The translations under genes were made by a program, and so were the position numbers. Source: Ischnura elegans (lineage: Eukaryota > Arthropoda > Insecta > Odonata > Coenagrionidae). From it: DNA of 64,000 nt. The notes beneath the pieces were generated by a model. That model ran no database searches and was not told the DNA's origin. It saw only the letters and a program-made list of their open reading frames with translations. Location: contig NW_025791702.1 in the NCBI RefSeq assembly GCF_921293095.1, forward strand, positions 1-64,000, given 5' to 3'. Shown in pieces: positions 24,600 to 35,559 of this stretch (within the stretch, counting starts at the first letter, position 1; each line of letters begins with the position of its first letter).

Positions 24600-26340
24600 T
24601 AGGTTAGCGTAGGCTGAATAGTTAGCATAGTTAGCATAGGCTGAATTTTCGATAACAACATTATGTCATATAAACGGTAAAAACCAGTGGATTTTGATGG
24701 GGACGGTTTTAAAACGTTAAGAAAATTGAGACAAATATTCGTGATTAGTGTCTGTGCAACAGAGTCAATAGTTTTAAAAATGTGTTACAATCTGATACTG
24801 AGTATATCATTTTTCCATCTTCATACTCAAAATTATTTCTAAAAACCATGATTATCGTTGGATTTTGACTCGTGACGTTTCAAATCGTAGGTAACATTAA
24901 AACAAACATTATTGTGGAGTCTCGTAGGCACAGAAGGAACAGTTTGAAAAATATCCCATATAATGTGCCTGACAGTTAGCATAGGCTGAATTTTCGATAA
25001 CAACATTATGTCATATAAACGGTAAAAACCAATGGATTTTGATGGGGACGGTTTTAAAACGTTAAGAAAATTGAGACAAATATTCGTGATTAGTGTCTGT
25101 GCAACAGAGTCAATAGTTTTAAAAATGTGTTACAATCTGATACTGAGTATATCATTTTTCCATTTTCATACTCAAAATTATATCTAAAAACCATGATTAT
25201 CGTTGGATTTTGACGGGTGACGTTTCAAATCGTAGGTAACATTAAAACAAAGACTATTGTGGAGTCTCGTAGGCACAGTAGGAATAGTTTGAAAAATATC
25301 CCATATTATGTGCCTGATAGTTAGCATAGGCTGAATTTTCGATAACAACATTATGTCATATAAACGGTAAAAACCAGTGGATTTTGATGGGGACGGTTTT
25401 AAAACGTTAAGAAAATTGAGACAAATATTCGTGATTAGTGTCTGTGCAACAGAGTTAACAGTTTTAAAAATGTGTTACAATCTGATACTGAGTATATCAT
25501 TTTTCCATCTTCATACTCAAAATTATTTCTAAAAACCATGATTATCGTTGGATTTTGACGGGTGACGTTTCAAATCGTAGGTAACATTAAAACAAACATT
25601 ATTGTGGAGTCACGTAGGCACAGAAGAAATAGTTTGAAAAATATCCCATATAATGTGCCTGACAGTTAGCAAAAGCTGAATTTTTAAAATCAACATTATT
25701 TCATATAAACAGTAAAAACCAGTGGATTTTGATGGGACCGATTTTAAAACGATAAGAAAGTTAAGGCAATTATTCGTGACTAGTGTCAGTGCGATTTATT
25801 CAATGGTTTGAAAAAAATATTACAATATGAATATGACAAAATGAAATGACAGCTGTCATACTGAAAATTTTTTGTATAAGCCATTATTACCGAGGGATAT
25901 TGACGGGGGACGTTTGAAAACGTAGGTAATATTGAAAAGAACAATTTTGTGGAGTTTCGTAGCCAAAAGAGGAATAGTTCGAGAAATATCTCATATTTTT
26001 TCCTGACAGTTACCAAAGGCCGAATTTTCAAAATCAACATTATGTCATATAAACAGTAAAAACCAGTGGATTTCGATGGAATCGGTATTTAAACGATAAG
26101 AAAGTTTAGGCAATTATTCGTGACGAGTGTCAGTGCGAAGGACTCCACGGTTTAATAAATTTGTTACATTCCGTGGCTCAAAAAATCAAATGTCAATCGC
26201 CTTACTGAAAATTATTCGTTTAAGCCATAATTACCGAGGGATTTGGACGGGAGACGTATCGAAACGTAGGTAACATTAAAAGGAACATTATTGTGGAGTC
26301 TCGTAGGCACAGAATGAATAGTTTGAAAAATATCCCATAA
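24600..26340 (+). repeat. 345-bp tandem array B, about 5 units
   Basis: TTAGCATAGG and variants mark 24631, 24976, 25321, 25666 and 26010 (345, 345, 345 and 344 bp apart). The first units are nearly identical and the last two are diverged. Each unit holds two half-modules, e.g. TTTTAAAACG at about 24708 and TTTCAAATCG at 24878, 170 bp apart. The shared 345-bp period and motif order link it to array A at 21.5-22.8 kb. Confidence 0.93.
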
Positions 26341-26600
26341 GTTGTATTCATGTCAACATGCTGTTCTGGGAACCCAGGGTTGAGTGTGTGGCCGTATGAT
26401 GCAACGCAACATTTCTTAACATGCAACTTCACTACATTAATAATAAACTCTGGTGTACACATGCATTTAAAACTCGATGGTGTAATCGCTTGCGCACTGC
26501 TTAACTTCACGGTCACACGCATTACTTTAAGACTTTCACAGAAAAACTTCAAAATGCACCGATCACAAGAACACTTCACTCGGACGAATTTTTTTGCAAT
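26341..26600 (+). repeat. Repeat block R, copy 2
   Basis: This is the partner of 22881-23150, preceded in both places by the same module end (GAATAGTTTGAAAAATATCCC). The two R copies therefore bracket 23.15-26.3 kb as direct repeats. Confidence 0.75.
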
Positions 26601-27340
26601 GCACACGACGCGGTGAGTGTGGAAATTTGTTGCACATAGGGAAATATAAAGGATCACACGATACAGCCTCTGCGAAGAGGAAATGCAGCAAATTTATAGT
26701 AAATATCTTGTCGTGGGCTAATTGCCTGATGCTCCAAGCTCGCCTGTAGCAGATAGTTCCGAAGGCGCCACTGGGGGATCCACCTCTCGGACGTCGCATC
26801 AATCAGCTGTCTTTGAGACGTTATTTTCTCGGTACGATTCCTTCAAATAATACCGCGTTATACAGAGTATTCATACGAATTCCTCCTCGGTGAGTGCACC
26901 GCGTTCTTTACCCGCTCACTAATAGAGGTTTTTGTGGTGTGGTTGCCACGGCAAAGAGTCATTGTTGGTCGAACGTTGAAAATGCATGCTTTCGAGGAGA
27001 GAAAGTACTTGGTAAAAGGTAACGAAATGTCTACGATGAAGCGGAATGGTATTTAAAAATTCTCCAACCTTTGACTCTGTGGTGTTAAGAAAGCATCGAG
27101 GCCGTTAAAAATATTTTTTTAAATTAAAAGAAAAACAATCTGCAGGGAATCCAATGCTCTTCTTATGGGATAACGGTCACGGCACGTCGAGGGCCCCGAG
27201 GCCGTTTTCGCATGCGATGGACGTGAAAGGAAAAGCGTATTCCATCACTTGAATGAATTTCTAAGGTTCTTCAAAATTCCATTCGATTATTCCAATTAAA
27301 AGTTGTATAAAAAGTCATTGCAAGGTTAATATGTCACGCC
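26601..27340. other. Apparently single-copy spacer, no gene seen
   Basis: This is the transition from the AT-rich repeat mosaic to the GC-rich region. No domain, RNA or repeat partner is recognised. A 79-codon minus frame at 26563-26802 has no identifiable domain. Confidence 0.4.
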
Positions 27341-27353
27341 ATGTTTTCCTCAG

Positions 27354-27388
27354 CCAGGCTGCGGTCCCAGAGTCCCGGGTTCGAATCT
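27354..27388 (+). other. tRNA-like T-arm / Pol III B-box-like segment
   Basis: GGTTCGAATCT matches the B-box consensus GGTTCGANTCC in 10 of 11 bases. The flanking bases form a complete five-pair T-stem (CCGGG / CTCGG with one G-T pair). No matching acceptor stem, D-arm or A-box is found at the expected distance upstream. It could be the relic of a tRNA or tRNA-derived SINE, or chance. Confidence 0.3.
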
Positions 27389-27419
27389 CGGAGTCGGTCG
27401 TTCTTTTGAATGGTATTTT

Positions 27420-28330
27420 TTCTTTCATTTTCACGACGTTATCGTTTCCCGAGACCTTCGTGCGAGCGACGCCTTCGTTCTTCGGCGACCATTTCAAGCA
27501 TTTCGCGATCGTCAGCGCCACCGCAGCCCAACTACTCGCGCCAGACCGAACGCGCGCAGAATTCAAACTCGCCACCAGAACGGTCGTCGGGTACGCTTTT
27601 CGAGGGGGCAAAATTCGACGTTCCCCGCTTCGATCCCGTACGAAACGGTTACCATCGAATACACCTGCGAGTCGATCGGATCGACGCGCTCCAATACCCG
27701 TCTCTGCATCGACGTTTCTCCCGAAAAACGCGTACGAAGTCTGCAGTTTCGCGATGCGGGCACGCATTCGGTGACGTGCCGAAACCTCGTCCCGAGCGTT
27801 TCTCGAAGAGAATCGCGAACGCATTTTCCCATTTCAATCGGCTCCACGGACGGCGATCGCCCCGGGAAGAAATTGCAATGTTTCCACCTTCGACATCGAA
27901 TAAATCCGAGATCCGATCGCGCATTCCATCGTCCGCGGTACCATCCCACGAAAACACCATTCCGCGGCACGGAAAACCGTCGAAATCGAATCCACGATCG
28001 ATATTCTCCTCGGGAAAAATTTACAAAGTCGAACCTATCGAAAGTGACCGCGGTCGATACTCCCGCGGTATCGAATCGATACCGAGGTCGAAACGTCGCG
28101 GAGAAAAAATATCCCACATTTTTTTATATTTTTTTTCGACGTCCGATGCCGCGACGCGCACGATCGCGACCCCGCCGCCGACACAAAACCCAAATCTCGA
28201 CGAAATTCGAAAATTCGCGAACGGCGGTCGCCACGACAGACGCGCGTTCCAGATGCGAGACACACCGACGTCCCCTAAAACCACCCGAAAACCTTTCAAA
28301 TTTTTTCTCAAAAAAATTTTTCGGCGCGGC
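27420..28330. repeat. GC-rich, CpG-rich relative of the 35.4-36.4 kb ATCGAT region
   Basis: GACGTTCCCCGCTTCGAT at about 27620 corresponds to GATGTTCCCCGCTTCGAT at about 35819, with similar flanking order (ATCGAATA.AC, then TCGAT-rich text). Several long open frames occur on both strands (up to 311 codons at 27410-28345). Their Arg/Ser/Pro-rich, low-complexity translations and overlap on both strands indicate stop-poor GC-rich DNA rather than genes. Confidence 0.5.
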
Positions 28331-28345
28331 TGCGCCGCGCGGTAG

Positions 28346-28374
28346 GGGGGCGGGGGGGGGGGGGGGGCGGCGAA
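28346..28374 (+). repeat. Poly-G tract
   Basis: This is a nearly uninterrupted G run (about 25 G among 29 bases) following a CGCGGCTGCGCCGCGCG palindromic patch. It is a potential quadruplex-forming site and a potential assembly-error site. Confidence 0.8.
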
Positions 28375-28430
28375 AATTATTCTAAGTCCAGAAATTTTTT
28401 TGAGCGTCCGGGACGAAGCATTTTCAGTTC

Positions 28431-28672
28431 GACCGGCCCGCCGTCTGCGCGACGGGCCGGTCATTCCGCTCGGAAGCGGAAAACCACCCGAAAAGCCCCC
28501 GGGGACTTCCTTCTCCCTCGCGAGGGAGACCCAGAGTCCAACTCCAGGTCGGAAGCCCCGGGGGCTGTCCCGAGGCGCCGGAGACGCCTCGGAGTCCAGC
28601 CCGAAGGCGCGGGTTCCCAAAAGCCCCGGCGGCTTCGTTCCATTCGCCGGCGCTGACTCTCTTTCGAGAGTC
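28431..28672. other. Cluster of seven GC-rich hairpins
   Basis: Inverted repeats read directly: 28431-28462 (10-bp stem GACCGGCCCG), 28464-28481 (TTCCGC stem), 28512-28529 (18-bp perfect palindrome TCTCCCTCGCGAGGGAGA), and an outer arm pair 28494-28510 / 28551-28566 (16 bp with one bulge) enclosing that palindrome. Further along are 28570-28592 (CCGAGGCG stem, 7-nt loop), 28626-28650 (CCGGCG stem) and 28655-28672 (GACTCTC stem, TTTC loop). Stems follow one another with little spacing. I do not recognise the element. It could be a structured RNA, a recombination remnant or a small foldback element. Confidence 0.8.
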
Positions 28673-28689
28673 TGAACGCACGATTACGA

Positions 28690-29500
28690 ACCAGGGGAGG
28701 TCTTTATTTTCAGCGCGCAGAGACTCGTGAGAGCTAACCTCGCCTCCGACACCAATCCTTTCCCTCGCCTCCGTCGCCGTCCCCGACGGCCTCAGATCCT
28801 TACGGTGGAAACGAGGGCCGGAGCTTCCCGCGCCACGATCACCCAGTCACGCATTTTTCTCGCGACCCATCACTCCACATCCGCGGTCTCCCCGACACTC
28901 CGAAGTTCCTCGCGAAACGTACCGGTCCCAGAAAAAAATTTTTATCTCACGAACCCCGGTCACCGAGCCACGAATTTCCTCTCCGCGGCCCGCGTCACTC
29001 GTTCCCCGTCCACTATACACGCGTTCCTCACTTTTGCGCGCAGCGGGATTCTCCGCAAAAAATTTTTTAAAGCATCACTCGACTCCCTCGCGAAATATTC
29101 AATTCCGCGCTTCCGCCGCGATTAAAATCTCCATTCGTCGCGAATATTTTTCCGCGACGAGCATCGCTCCGCCGCCGCCAGATGGCTTCCTTCCCTCCTC
29201 GCTCGAGACCCGCGAACGTACCTCCGCGGCGAGCAGATACCAACGCCGCCGAGGGCGAACTACTTGGTCCGGTCGGAACGCGTACGGGATTCGAACGGTG
29301 CAAATGCGACGCCAGACATTTTTCAACGGCACATTTTCAAAGACGGACTACGAGAGACGACGGAATCGATTATTGCATCACGGGACCGCTGTCGGAAACC
29401 GGTGACCATCCAACGGAAAGGAATGCGAACGCACTCGCGGAGAAATTCTATCCTCGAGTCGCCACGATCGTGACGACTAACTTTTCAAGGATTCGGTCGC
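28690..29500. other. GC-rich intergenic region, no gene seen
   Basis: Open frames on both strands reflect low stop density. Apart from one CTCF-like motif at 29171, nothing is recognised. Confidence 0.45.
29171..29186 (+). promoter_or_regulatory. CTCF/insulator-like motif
   Basis: GCCGCCGCCAGATGGC is the first of about 18 related plus-strand motifs in the window. It resembles the insect CTCF core (CCGCYAGRKGGCGC). Binding is inferred only. Confidence 0.4.
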
Positions 29501-29506
29501 GTGCTC

Positions 29507-29592
29507 GCCGACGGCCACACCGCGTACGATTCACCGGTTCTCGTTCGATCACCCAAGTTAAACCACGTAGGGCCCGAAAACACCGGGCGTAA
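29507..29592 (+). pseudogene. 5S rRNA pseudogene with internal deletion
   Basis: The sequence beginning GCCGACGGCCACACCGCG, then CCGGTTCTCGTTCGATCACC and AAGTTAAACCACGTAGGGCC, follows insect 5S rRNA from nucleotide 1 to about 70 at roughly 80% identity by eye. It includes the internal promoter box A region. It then jumps to AACACCGGGCGT, the equivalent of the 3' part, so about 30 nt (the GTTAGTACTTGGATGGG region and box C) are missing. It cannot fold as a complete 5S RNA. Its position about 5 kb from H3/H4 fits the histone-5S linkage known in some invertebrates. A 5S-derived SINE head is the alternative. Confidence 0.7.
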
Positions 29593-29905
29593 TTTTTATT
29601 CTCCGACCGATTAAAAAATATTTTCGATCACCGACCACGAGCGATGCGTGCCCAGAATATGCCGAGAAAAATTCTGTTCGGAAAGATGAACGTCACCCCG
29701 TCGAATGTTTCCCAAGAATTCGCGCATCCGCATTCGAGGGAAACGGAAATGAATTCACTGCGTGGTATTCGTCCCTTCGTCGACGACTTCGATACGAACG
29801 AAGTAATGTCAGCGGTCGCCGACGAACTCGCAGCAAAGTAATAATTAATCTCGACCTTCCCGGGACGAGCATCGCATCGCGAGTGCTCGAGGAGTAACAC
29901 GCGCT

Positions 29906-29921
29906 GCCGCCAGATGGTGCG
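29906..29921 (+). promoter_or_regulatory. CTCF/insulator-like motif
   Basis: GCCGCCAGATGGTGCG is followed by a GC-rich tract (GGGGGGCCTGCTCCGC), the same arrangement as at 37970. Confidence 0.4.
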
Positions 29922-30401
29922 GGGGGGCCTGCTCCGCTGTCCGGCGACTGCCTCGCCGGGCGCGTACTCGCTCAAAATTTGAAAGTTCCATTTCCCCGAG
30001 GGAGAGCGAATCGATCACGACCGAGATCAAAAATTCCAATCCACGCACTGTCGAGTCCTCGGATCTCAATTGCCGTGAAAGATTACTACTAATGACGGCG
30101 ATGGCACGAAGCCTTTCCTTCGAAGGACGCAAAGCCCGCGAAGGACGTGACAGATTTATTGGAACGGTTTATCATCGAACGTCCTACGAAGCACACTGTC
30201 GGCGGGCTGTCGAAGACATTTAAACGCCCGGTTTACGGAATCGACGAGGCACGACTGAGATCCATTCGAAGAGATGAATATTAACGAAAGCGTCACAAAG
30301 ACCACGACAGAACCGGCGTCATTTCGGTAACCCGCTGATGAACGTGAATCATTCGCTTCGTCTTCTCACGGCGGCCACCGCACGAAGTAGTTACCCGCAT
30401 T

Positions 30402-30417
30402 CCGCCGCTAGATGGTG
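30402..30417 (+). promoter_or_regulatory. CTCF/insulator-like motif
   Basis: CCGCCGCTAGATGGTG, in the same local context as the motif at 40439 (ATTATTCGC..CGCAGCGG about 90 bp downstream). Confidence 0.4.
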
Positions 30418-31500
30418 TCCTCTCCGCAGTGCACTGCTCGTGCGACTCACGGTAGGAAACTTATAATCGCCCGTGGGAGTGCACTGCGGAATAATTATTC
30501 GCCACGCAGCGGTAATCCTTGCCATAACGAACGAACCGTCGACTCATCAAATGTGAAGTATTGATATTATCAGGAATCACAGAAAGTACGATCGTACAAC
30601 ATGATGTCTCGGCCCGGCATTGACTGGCAAGTAGGAAACAGAATTAAATGGTGGTGAAGCAAATTGGAAGTCACGGGAAAATCACACACGGGAAATTTTA
30701 TGACGCTGGTCGTTCGAAGCAAGGCGTTAAGTTTTCCTTCACTGCTGATTCCGCGGGTTCTTTTCGTGGACAATTGAATCGTCAATGTTTGCTGGGAGGA
30801 GTTCTGACACGTCCGATAGAGCATGCCTACCGAGTGGTGCTCGTTAAAAATTTTTTCGGCAATGCTACGCGAAGCTCACTTCTCCACGATATTCAGCGAA
30901 AGAAATATTTTATCCGAGGAATAAATTGAGGGAGTTCTCTACCGAAACGAGCGAATTACAACACCGAGACATTACCGAACCGACCGCGATTGACAATGTG
31001 TGTGGGGATAATATCTTTGAAAGCCACGATGGACATGTTTTTCATAATCAATTACAGCTCCGATTATTGCACTATTCATTTGTATTCTACAGGCGAGACG
31101 CTCATTAATCATTCCTCTCCTTCAAATATTTACCCGGCGTCGGTCTAAACCGTCCGTTGCCATGCAACTTTAACGACGGCTGTCGACCGCGGACTCCGTT
31201 CGTTCGCAGTTTCCTGCGGCTGGTAGAATATTCTTCGATTCTGCGCTCACGTATCTAAAAGATTTCGCGAAATTTAACGGAACAGAGTCGGACGACAAAC
31301 ACGCTTCGATTGCAATCGCCGTCGCCAATGCATTTCATCACTCTCCTTCGACACGCTTCCACACTAACACTCGCATTTACAATGCACGCTTTCACAAGGA
31401 ACGAGGCGTTCTAACGGTGACACATAAAATGTTGCTACGGAGTAATAAACAATTACCCGCGTCTCGTCCTGCGACGCGAGCACTGCCGGAGTACAATCTG

Positions 31501-31519
31501 CCGCCGACAGATGGCGCGG
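31501..31519 (+). promoter_or_regulatory. CTCF/insulator-like motif
   Basis: CCGCCGACAGATGGCGCGG, followed by CGCAGTCGCTCGCCGTGGAC as at 41294. Confidence 0.45.
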
Positions 31520-31989
31520 GGGGGCTCTTCGCAGTCGCTCGCCGTGGACGCCCAGAGCGGAATTTAAAATGTCGTCTCTCGGTGGGAATTCTATCCCGGA
31601 TTGCGACTCGGCGAAAATATGTGACCGCTCTCCGTGACGAACGATTCGTCCACTCATCCGCGGTCGATAGTCGTGAAATGCGGAGAACAAATGTTGTCAC
31701 TTACAACAATGTACTATATTTCCAACGACGCGAAGCACGGAACATCCGTCAATAATCCATTCCTCAGACACAGTATCGTTCAAATCGGAACGCGACCGCC
31801 TCGGTAATGACCACCTGGCAGTGAAGTGTCTTTCCTCCGCCCGCCATTTGCATTTCATTTCGGCGTTCCAAGGGAGCGGACCGCTTCCACTCCAGCACAC
31901 TCCGTGCGGCCAAAGAGGGTGAAGGGCAGGGGGCCGCGAGGCAGGGAACATCTCGACCGCAGGTGCTCGTCGCGAGACGTTCCTGGCTC

Positions 31990-33000
31990 TCCAGCATGCA
32001 TACTTTATATTTTTCAAAATCATTCAAAGGTCGGAAAAACCGCTCCAAGCACCTTTTTCACGCGTCTTCCCCCAATTACTCCGGAACCATTGCGAACCTC
32101 TCCGATATCCTTCCAGTTCTCGACACATCATCACATTCCGTGCTTTCGCTGTGAATTTCACGTCTTCATCACGTATTTCAGTCGCCCAAAAAATTTTCGA
32201 AAGTCGCCCCTACCACTTCGGCAAACTTTTTTTCGCCCAACTTTTCCATTTAACGCGCCGTGAACGATCGCATTCGCTTCGAATTTTTAAAATTAACGTT
32301 CCGCATGTTAATATTCATTTTCCTGCTTAATTACGACCACGTCCGACTGCATCTTATAATTTTCCACGAATTTCCAAAGTCCTCCCGAAACGTGGCGACG
32401 AATTTTTTTCGATGGTTTTCATTTTTTTACTCCTCAACGGTACACTCTGACGCCGAATCTTTTCCATTTTCGTAAATAACACAACATCGTACGTTTCAGC
32501 CATTTATTTCGTTCTCTCCAGACCTCATCTACATATTTTCCACGATTTTCGAAAGTGAAGGCGAAACATTTTCTTCACATTTTTTTCAAGTTTCTGATAT
32601 TTTTACCTCCGTTACCTCAAATCTTTCGGGATATCTCGTTCCATTTCCTTTTACTACGAGTACGGATACACATTACTGCTCGATTCCGTGCCCATACGAT
32701 GGAATTTACTAATTTTCCACGAATTTCATAGGTCGACGCGTACTAAATTTCACCGACTCTTTTCGAGGTTTTTAATTTTTTGATGCACTTTTGCTACCTT
32801 TTCTTCCCATTTTCTTTACGCATTCGTAAAGAACAATAAATTCCACGCTTTCCTGAATTTTTTCACGACGACCGAACGCATTCTTCTAATGTCGAGTGAA
32901 TTTCAAAGGTTTCCGACACTAATTTCGCCGTTCCTTTCCCATCGATTTTTCACGTTCCAACGCATCCCGAGACGCGGAGAATATTTTCCTGGAACACGCA
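31990..33000 (+). repeat. Diverged tandem repeat of about 176 bp, about 6 units
   Basis: Related landmarks (ATTCAAAGGTCGG, TTTTCGAAAGTCG, TTTCCACGAATTTCCAAAGTC, TTTTCGAAAGTGAAGG, GAATTTCATAGGTCGACG, GAATTTCAAAGGTTTCC) occur about 175-177 bp apart at about 32021, 32196, 32369, 32545, 32721 and 32898. Identity between units is low, so this is an old array. The first unit also resembles 42770-42840 of the 7.7-kb unit. Confidence 0.6.
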
Positions 33001-33315
33001 CGCACGTCACGCGTCCACCCAGTGAACGTGGACCACACGGGAAAATTACACGAATCACCACGACTCGATGATGGAGGTTTTGCGCGAAATTGGGCGTAAA
33101 AATGCGCCTTTTAAACCCCTCCCGGTGGCAGGGCAGTGCGCATAAATTACGCGGACGTCCACGAACAACCCCCACACGATATCCGCCACTGATAACGCCG
33201 ACATCTTCACACCGGGGGGTCGAAAAAAATTCCCCCCCGAATTTCCGTCACCTCGCAGGGGCAGTCGACGCAACCCGCATCGCACCCACATGCAATTTAC
33301 CCATTGCAACATGCG
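33001..33315. other. GC-rich spacer, no gene seen
   Basis: There is no recognisable gene. Short C and G runs are present near 33213 and 33232. Confidence 0.4.
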
Positions 33316-33980
33316 GGATTTGCTCGAATCGCTCCGATTCGCTCCGATACCGTCCGATTTCGTTCCCACAAGTCTCGAATGGATTCTAACGCAGCAATCG
33401 TTTCCATTCCGGAAGATCAGAGCGATATCTCGAATTTTTTTTCTCGCCACTTTAACACGGGAAACCCCATTGAGCATGGTGGATTTGCTCGCGTCGCTCC
33501 CATTCGCTCGTTTACCGTCCGATTAGCCAATCACGTGTCCCCAATCGATTCTAACGACGTAATCGTTTCCATTCCAGAAGATCAGAGCGATATCTCGAAT
33601 TTTTTTTTTCAGAAATTTTAACATGGGATTCCCTATACAAGCACCCCGGATTTGCTCGCGACCTCGTAATTCCGCCGTTTCTCGTTTGTTTCCCTTCCCA
33701 CAAGTCCACGGGCGACTCTTGTGACGTCATCGTTTCGATTCCCGAAGATCAGAGCGATATCTCGTCTCTTTCCGAGTCAAAAATTTTACATGGGAAAGGG
33801 TACCCGCTTGGCCGCGATTTGCTCGTGACGTCATAAATCGCTCGATTCTCTTTTGTTTCGCTTCCTTCCGGTTCGTGAGCGACTCTGATACGCCAATCGT
33901 TTAAATTCCAGAAGATCTCTGCGATATCTCCAGTATTTCCGATCGCATTTTTTTACCCGGGAAATCCCATAAGAGCGTTC
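33316..33980 (+). repeat. 166-bp tandem repeat, 4 units
   Basis: GGATTTGCTCG or a close variant begins at 33316, 33481, 33648 and 33815. GAAGATCAGAGCGATATCTCG or a variant lies at 33412, 33578, 33744 and 33911 (166, 166 and 167 bp apart). Units are moderately diverged. The region between the array and H3 (33981-34333) is AT-rich with nothing recognised. Confidence 0.85.
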
Positions 33981-34333
33981 CCGAAGTCGCACTCGAAGAC
34001 GTTTTTCGATTGTTTTCCATCGAAAAATCGCCATTTTTGAATAATTCTCCGGAATTAAAATATAATTTTCGTTACTTACGAAATTTAAATTGCCATTCTG
34101 TAAAGACAGCATTTTCCGTCAGGAAACAAGCACTCCATCTGCAAAAAAAACATCTTTTCATAAGTTATATTCGTACCTTCCAGTATTCATTTCAAATATT
34201 TTTCATTAGTTAATCATAATTATCATTAATTACAACTTTATTATTTTTTCATTCTCTTTCAGCTTTTCTTTACGAAATATTATTTCATTCTCGTCGATGA
34301 AAGCAATGGGAAACAATCGTCCGTATGACGTCT

Positions 34334-34349
34334 AGTCCTGAAAAGGACT
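34334..34349 (-). terminator. Histone 3'-end stem-loop of the H3 gene
   Basis: On the minus strand it reads AGTCCTTTTCAGGACT, a perfect 6-bp stem with a TTTC tetraloop. This is the form bound by stem-loop binding protein in replication-dependent histone mRNAs. It lies 40 bp beyond the H3 stop, the expected position. Confidence 0.9.
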
Positions 34350-34389
34350 TTTGTTTTTGTGCCGACGAGAAGTCGACAGCGACGACGAT

Positions 34390-34778
34390 CTAAGCGCGCT
34401 CTCCGCGGATACGGCGTGCCAGCTGGATGTCCTTTGGTGCACGATGGTGACGCGCTCGGCGTGGATGGCGCACAGGTTGGTGTCCTCGAAAAGACCCACG
34501 AGGTAGGCCTCGGACGCCTCCTGCAGAGCCATGACGGCGGAGCTCTGGAAGCGGAGGTCGGTCTTCAAGTCCTGGGCGATCTCACGGACCAATGGGCGCT
34601 GGAAGGGCAGCTTGCGGATCAGAGTGCTCTTCTGGTGTCATCTCTTTCTGATCTCTCGGAGGGCCACGGTACCTGTGGGGCTTCTTCACTCCACCGGTGG
34701 CCTCTTGCGAGCGGCCTCGGTGGCCAGCTGCTTCCTGGGGGCGGTCGACTTACGGGCTGTCTGCTTGGTACGTGCCAT
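34390..34778 (-). pseudogene. H3: Histone H3 pseudogene with multiple indels
   Basis: From ATG at 34778 (minus) the translation begins [12 protein letters not shown], the H3 tail, and the 3' end restores [14 protein letters not shown] and a TAG at 34390-34392. The span is 389 bp instead of the 411 expected for 136 residues plus stop, so it cannot be one frame. Visible lesions: GGK (residues 12-14) missing; about 8 bp lost after AARK, giving a TGA at 34686-34688; loss near RYRPGTVAL and disorder at the EIRRYQKS segment; loss of two codons before LIRKLP; an extra Pro codon in QRLVRE; and a 2-bp gain after RVTI. Within long open stretches lysines 23 and 115 read Glu. H3 would be a core nucleosome subunit; this copy cannot make it. 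Promoter and 3' stem-loop remain, so decay may be fairly recent, or assembly error contributes. Confidence 0.9.
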
Positions 34779-35270
<492 letters not shown>

Positions 35271-35329
35271 ATTTCCATCGCGGCAGCAGCCCATTACATC
35301 TGGCAGCTGCAGCATCATCGAATGACAAA

Positions 35330-35345
35330 GGTCCTTTTCGGGACC
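35330..35345 (+). terminator. Histone 3'-end stem-loop of the H4 gene
   Basis: GGTCCTTTTCGGGACC forms a 6-bp stem (closing pair T-G instead of T-A) with a TTTC loop, 60 bp after the H4 stop. The purine-rich AGAAAG at about 35349 is placed like the histone downstream element that pairs with U7 snRNA. Confidence 0.9.
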
Positions 35346-35559
35346 ATAGAAAGTGCAGGATATTATTTGCCATTGCTTAAACTTCCGTTCGGAAAGTGGT
35401 CCGATTATCACTTACGGTTATCGATTTTCACTCGCCCCGTCGATTTCGAATCGCCTTCGTGCTCTTCCGTCGATTCCGCTTCGTTGGCGGCTTTTACGAC
35501 TGCTTTCGGAGTGATGACGTCATTGGTGGGGTGAACGTCGTTTCGATGACTGACGATCC

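Larger units (their letters stand above)
29600..31990 (+). repeat. CpG-rich paralogue of the 37.56-41.4 kb region
   Basis: Collinear matches include ATATGCCGAGAAAAATTCT (29658) with ATATGTCGAGAAAAATTCT (37627) and CGAACTCGCAGCAAAGTAAT (29823) with ACAAACTTGCAACAAAGTAA (37879). Others are CTGTCGAGTCCTCGGATCT (30048 and 38118), GAATAATTATTCGCCACGCA (30488 and about 40530) and CTCGCCGTGGACGCCC (31538 and 41334). Many differences are CG here against TG or CA on the right. The small minus-strand frame at 29845-30132 resembles one at 37974-38234 because the DNA is homologous; coding is not shown. Confidence 0.75.

Noticed and set aside
27354-27388. Functional tRNA gene
   Set aside because: Only the T-arm is convincing. 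No acceptor stem, D-arm or A-box lies at the right distance.
27410-28345. A 311-codon plus-strand frame and several overlapping long frames on both strands
   Set aside because: The translations are Arg/Ser/Pro-rich with no domain and overlap on opposite strands. The region is GC-rich and stop-poor, and its AT-rich relative at 35.4-36.4 kb does not keep the frames.
28655-28672. Histone-type 3' stem-loop (GACTCTC, TTTC, GAGAGTC) as evidence of another histone gene
   Set aside because: The loop is right, but the closing pair is C-G, the stem is 7 bp and there is no histone coding sequence upstream on either strand. It is counted as part of the hairpin cluster.
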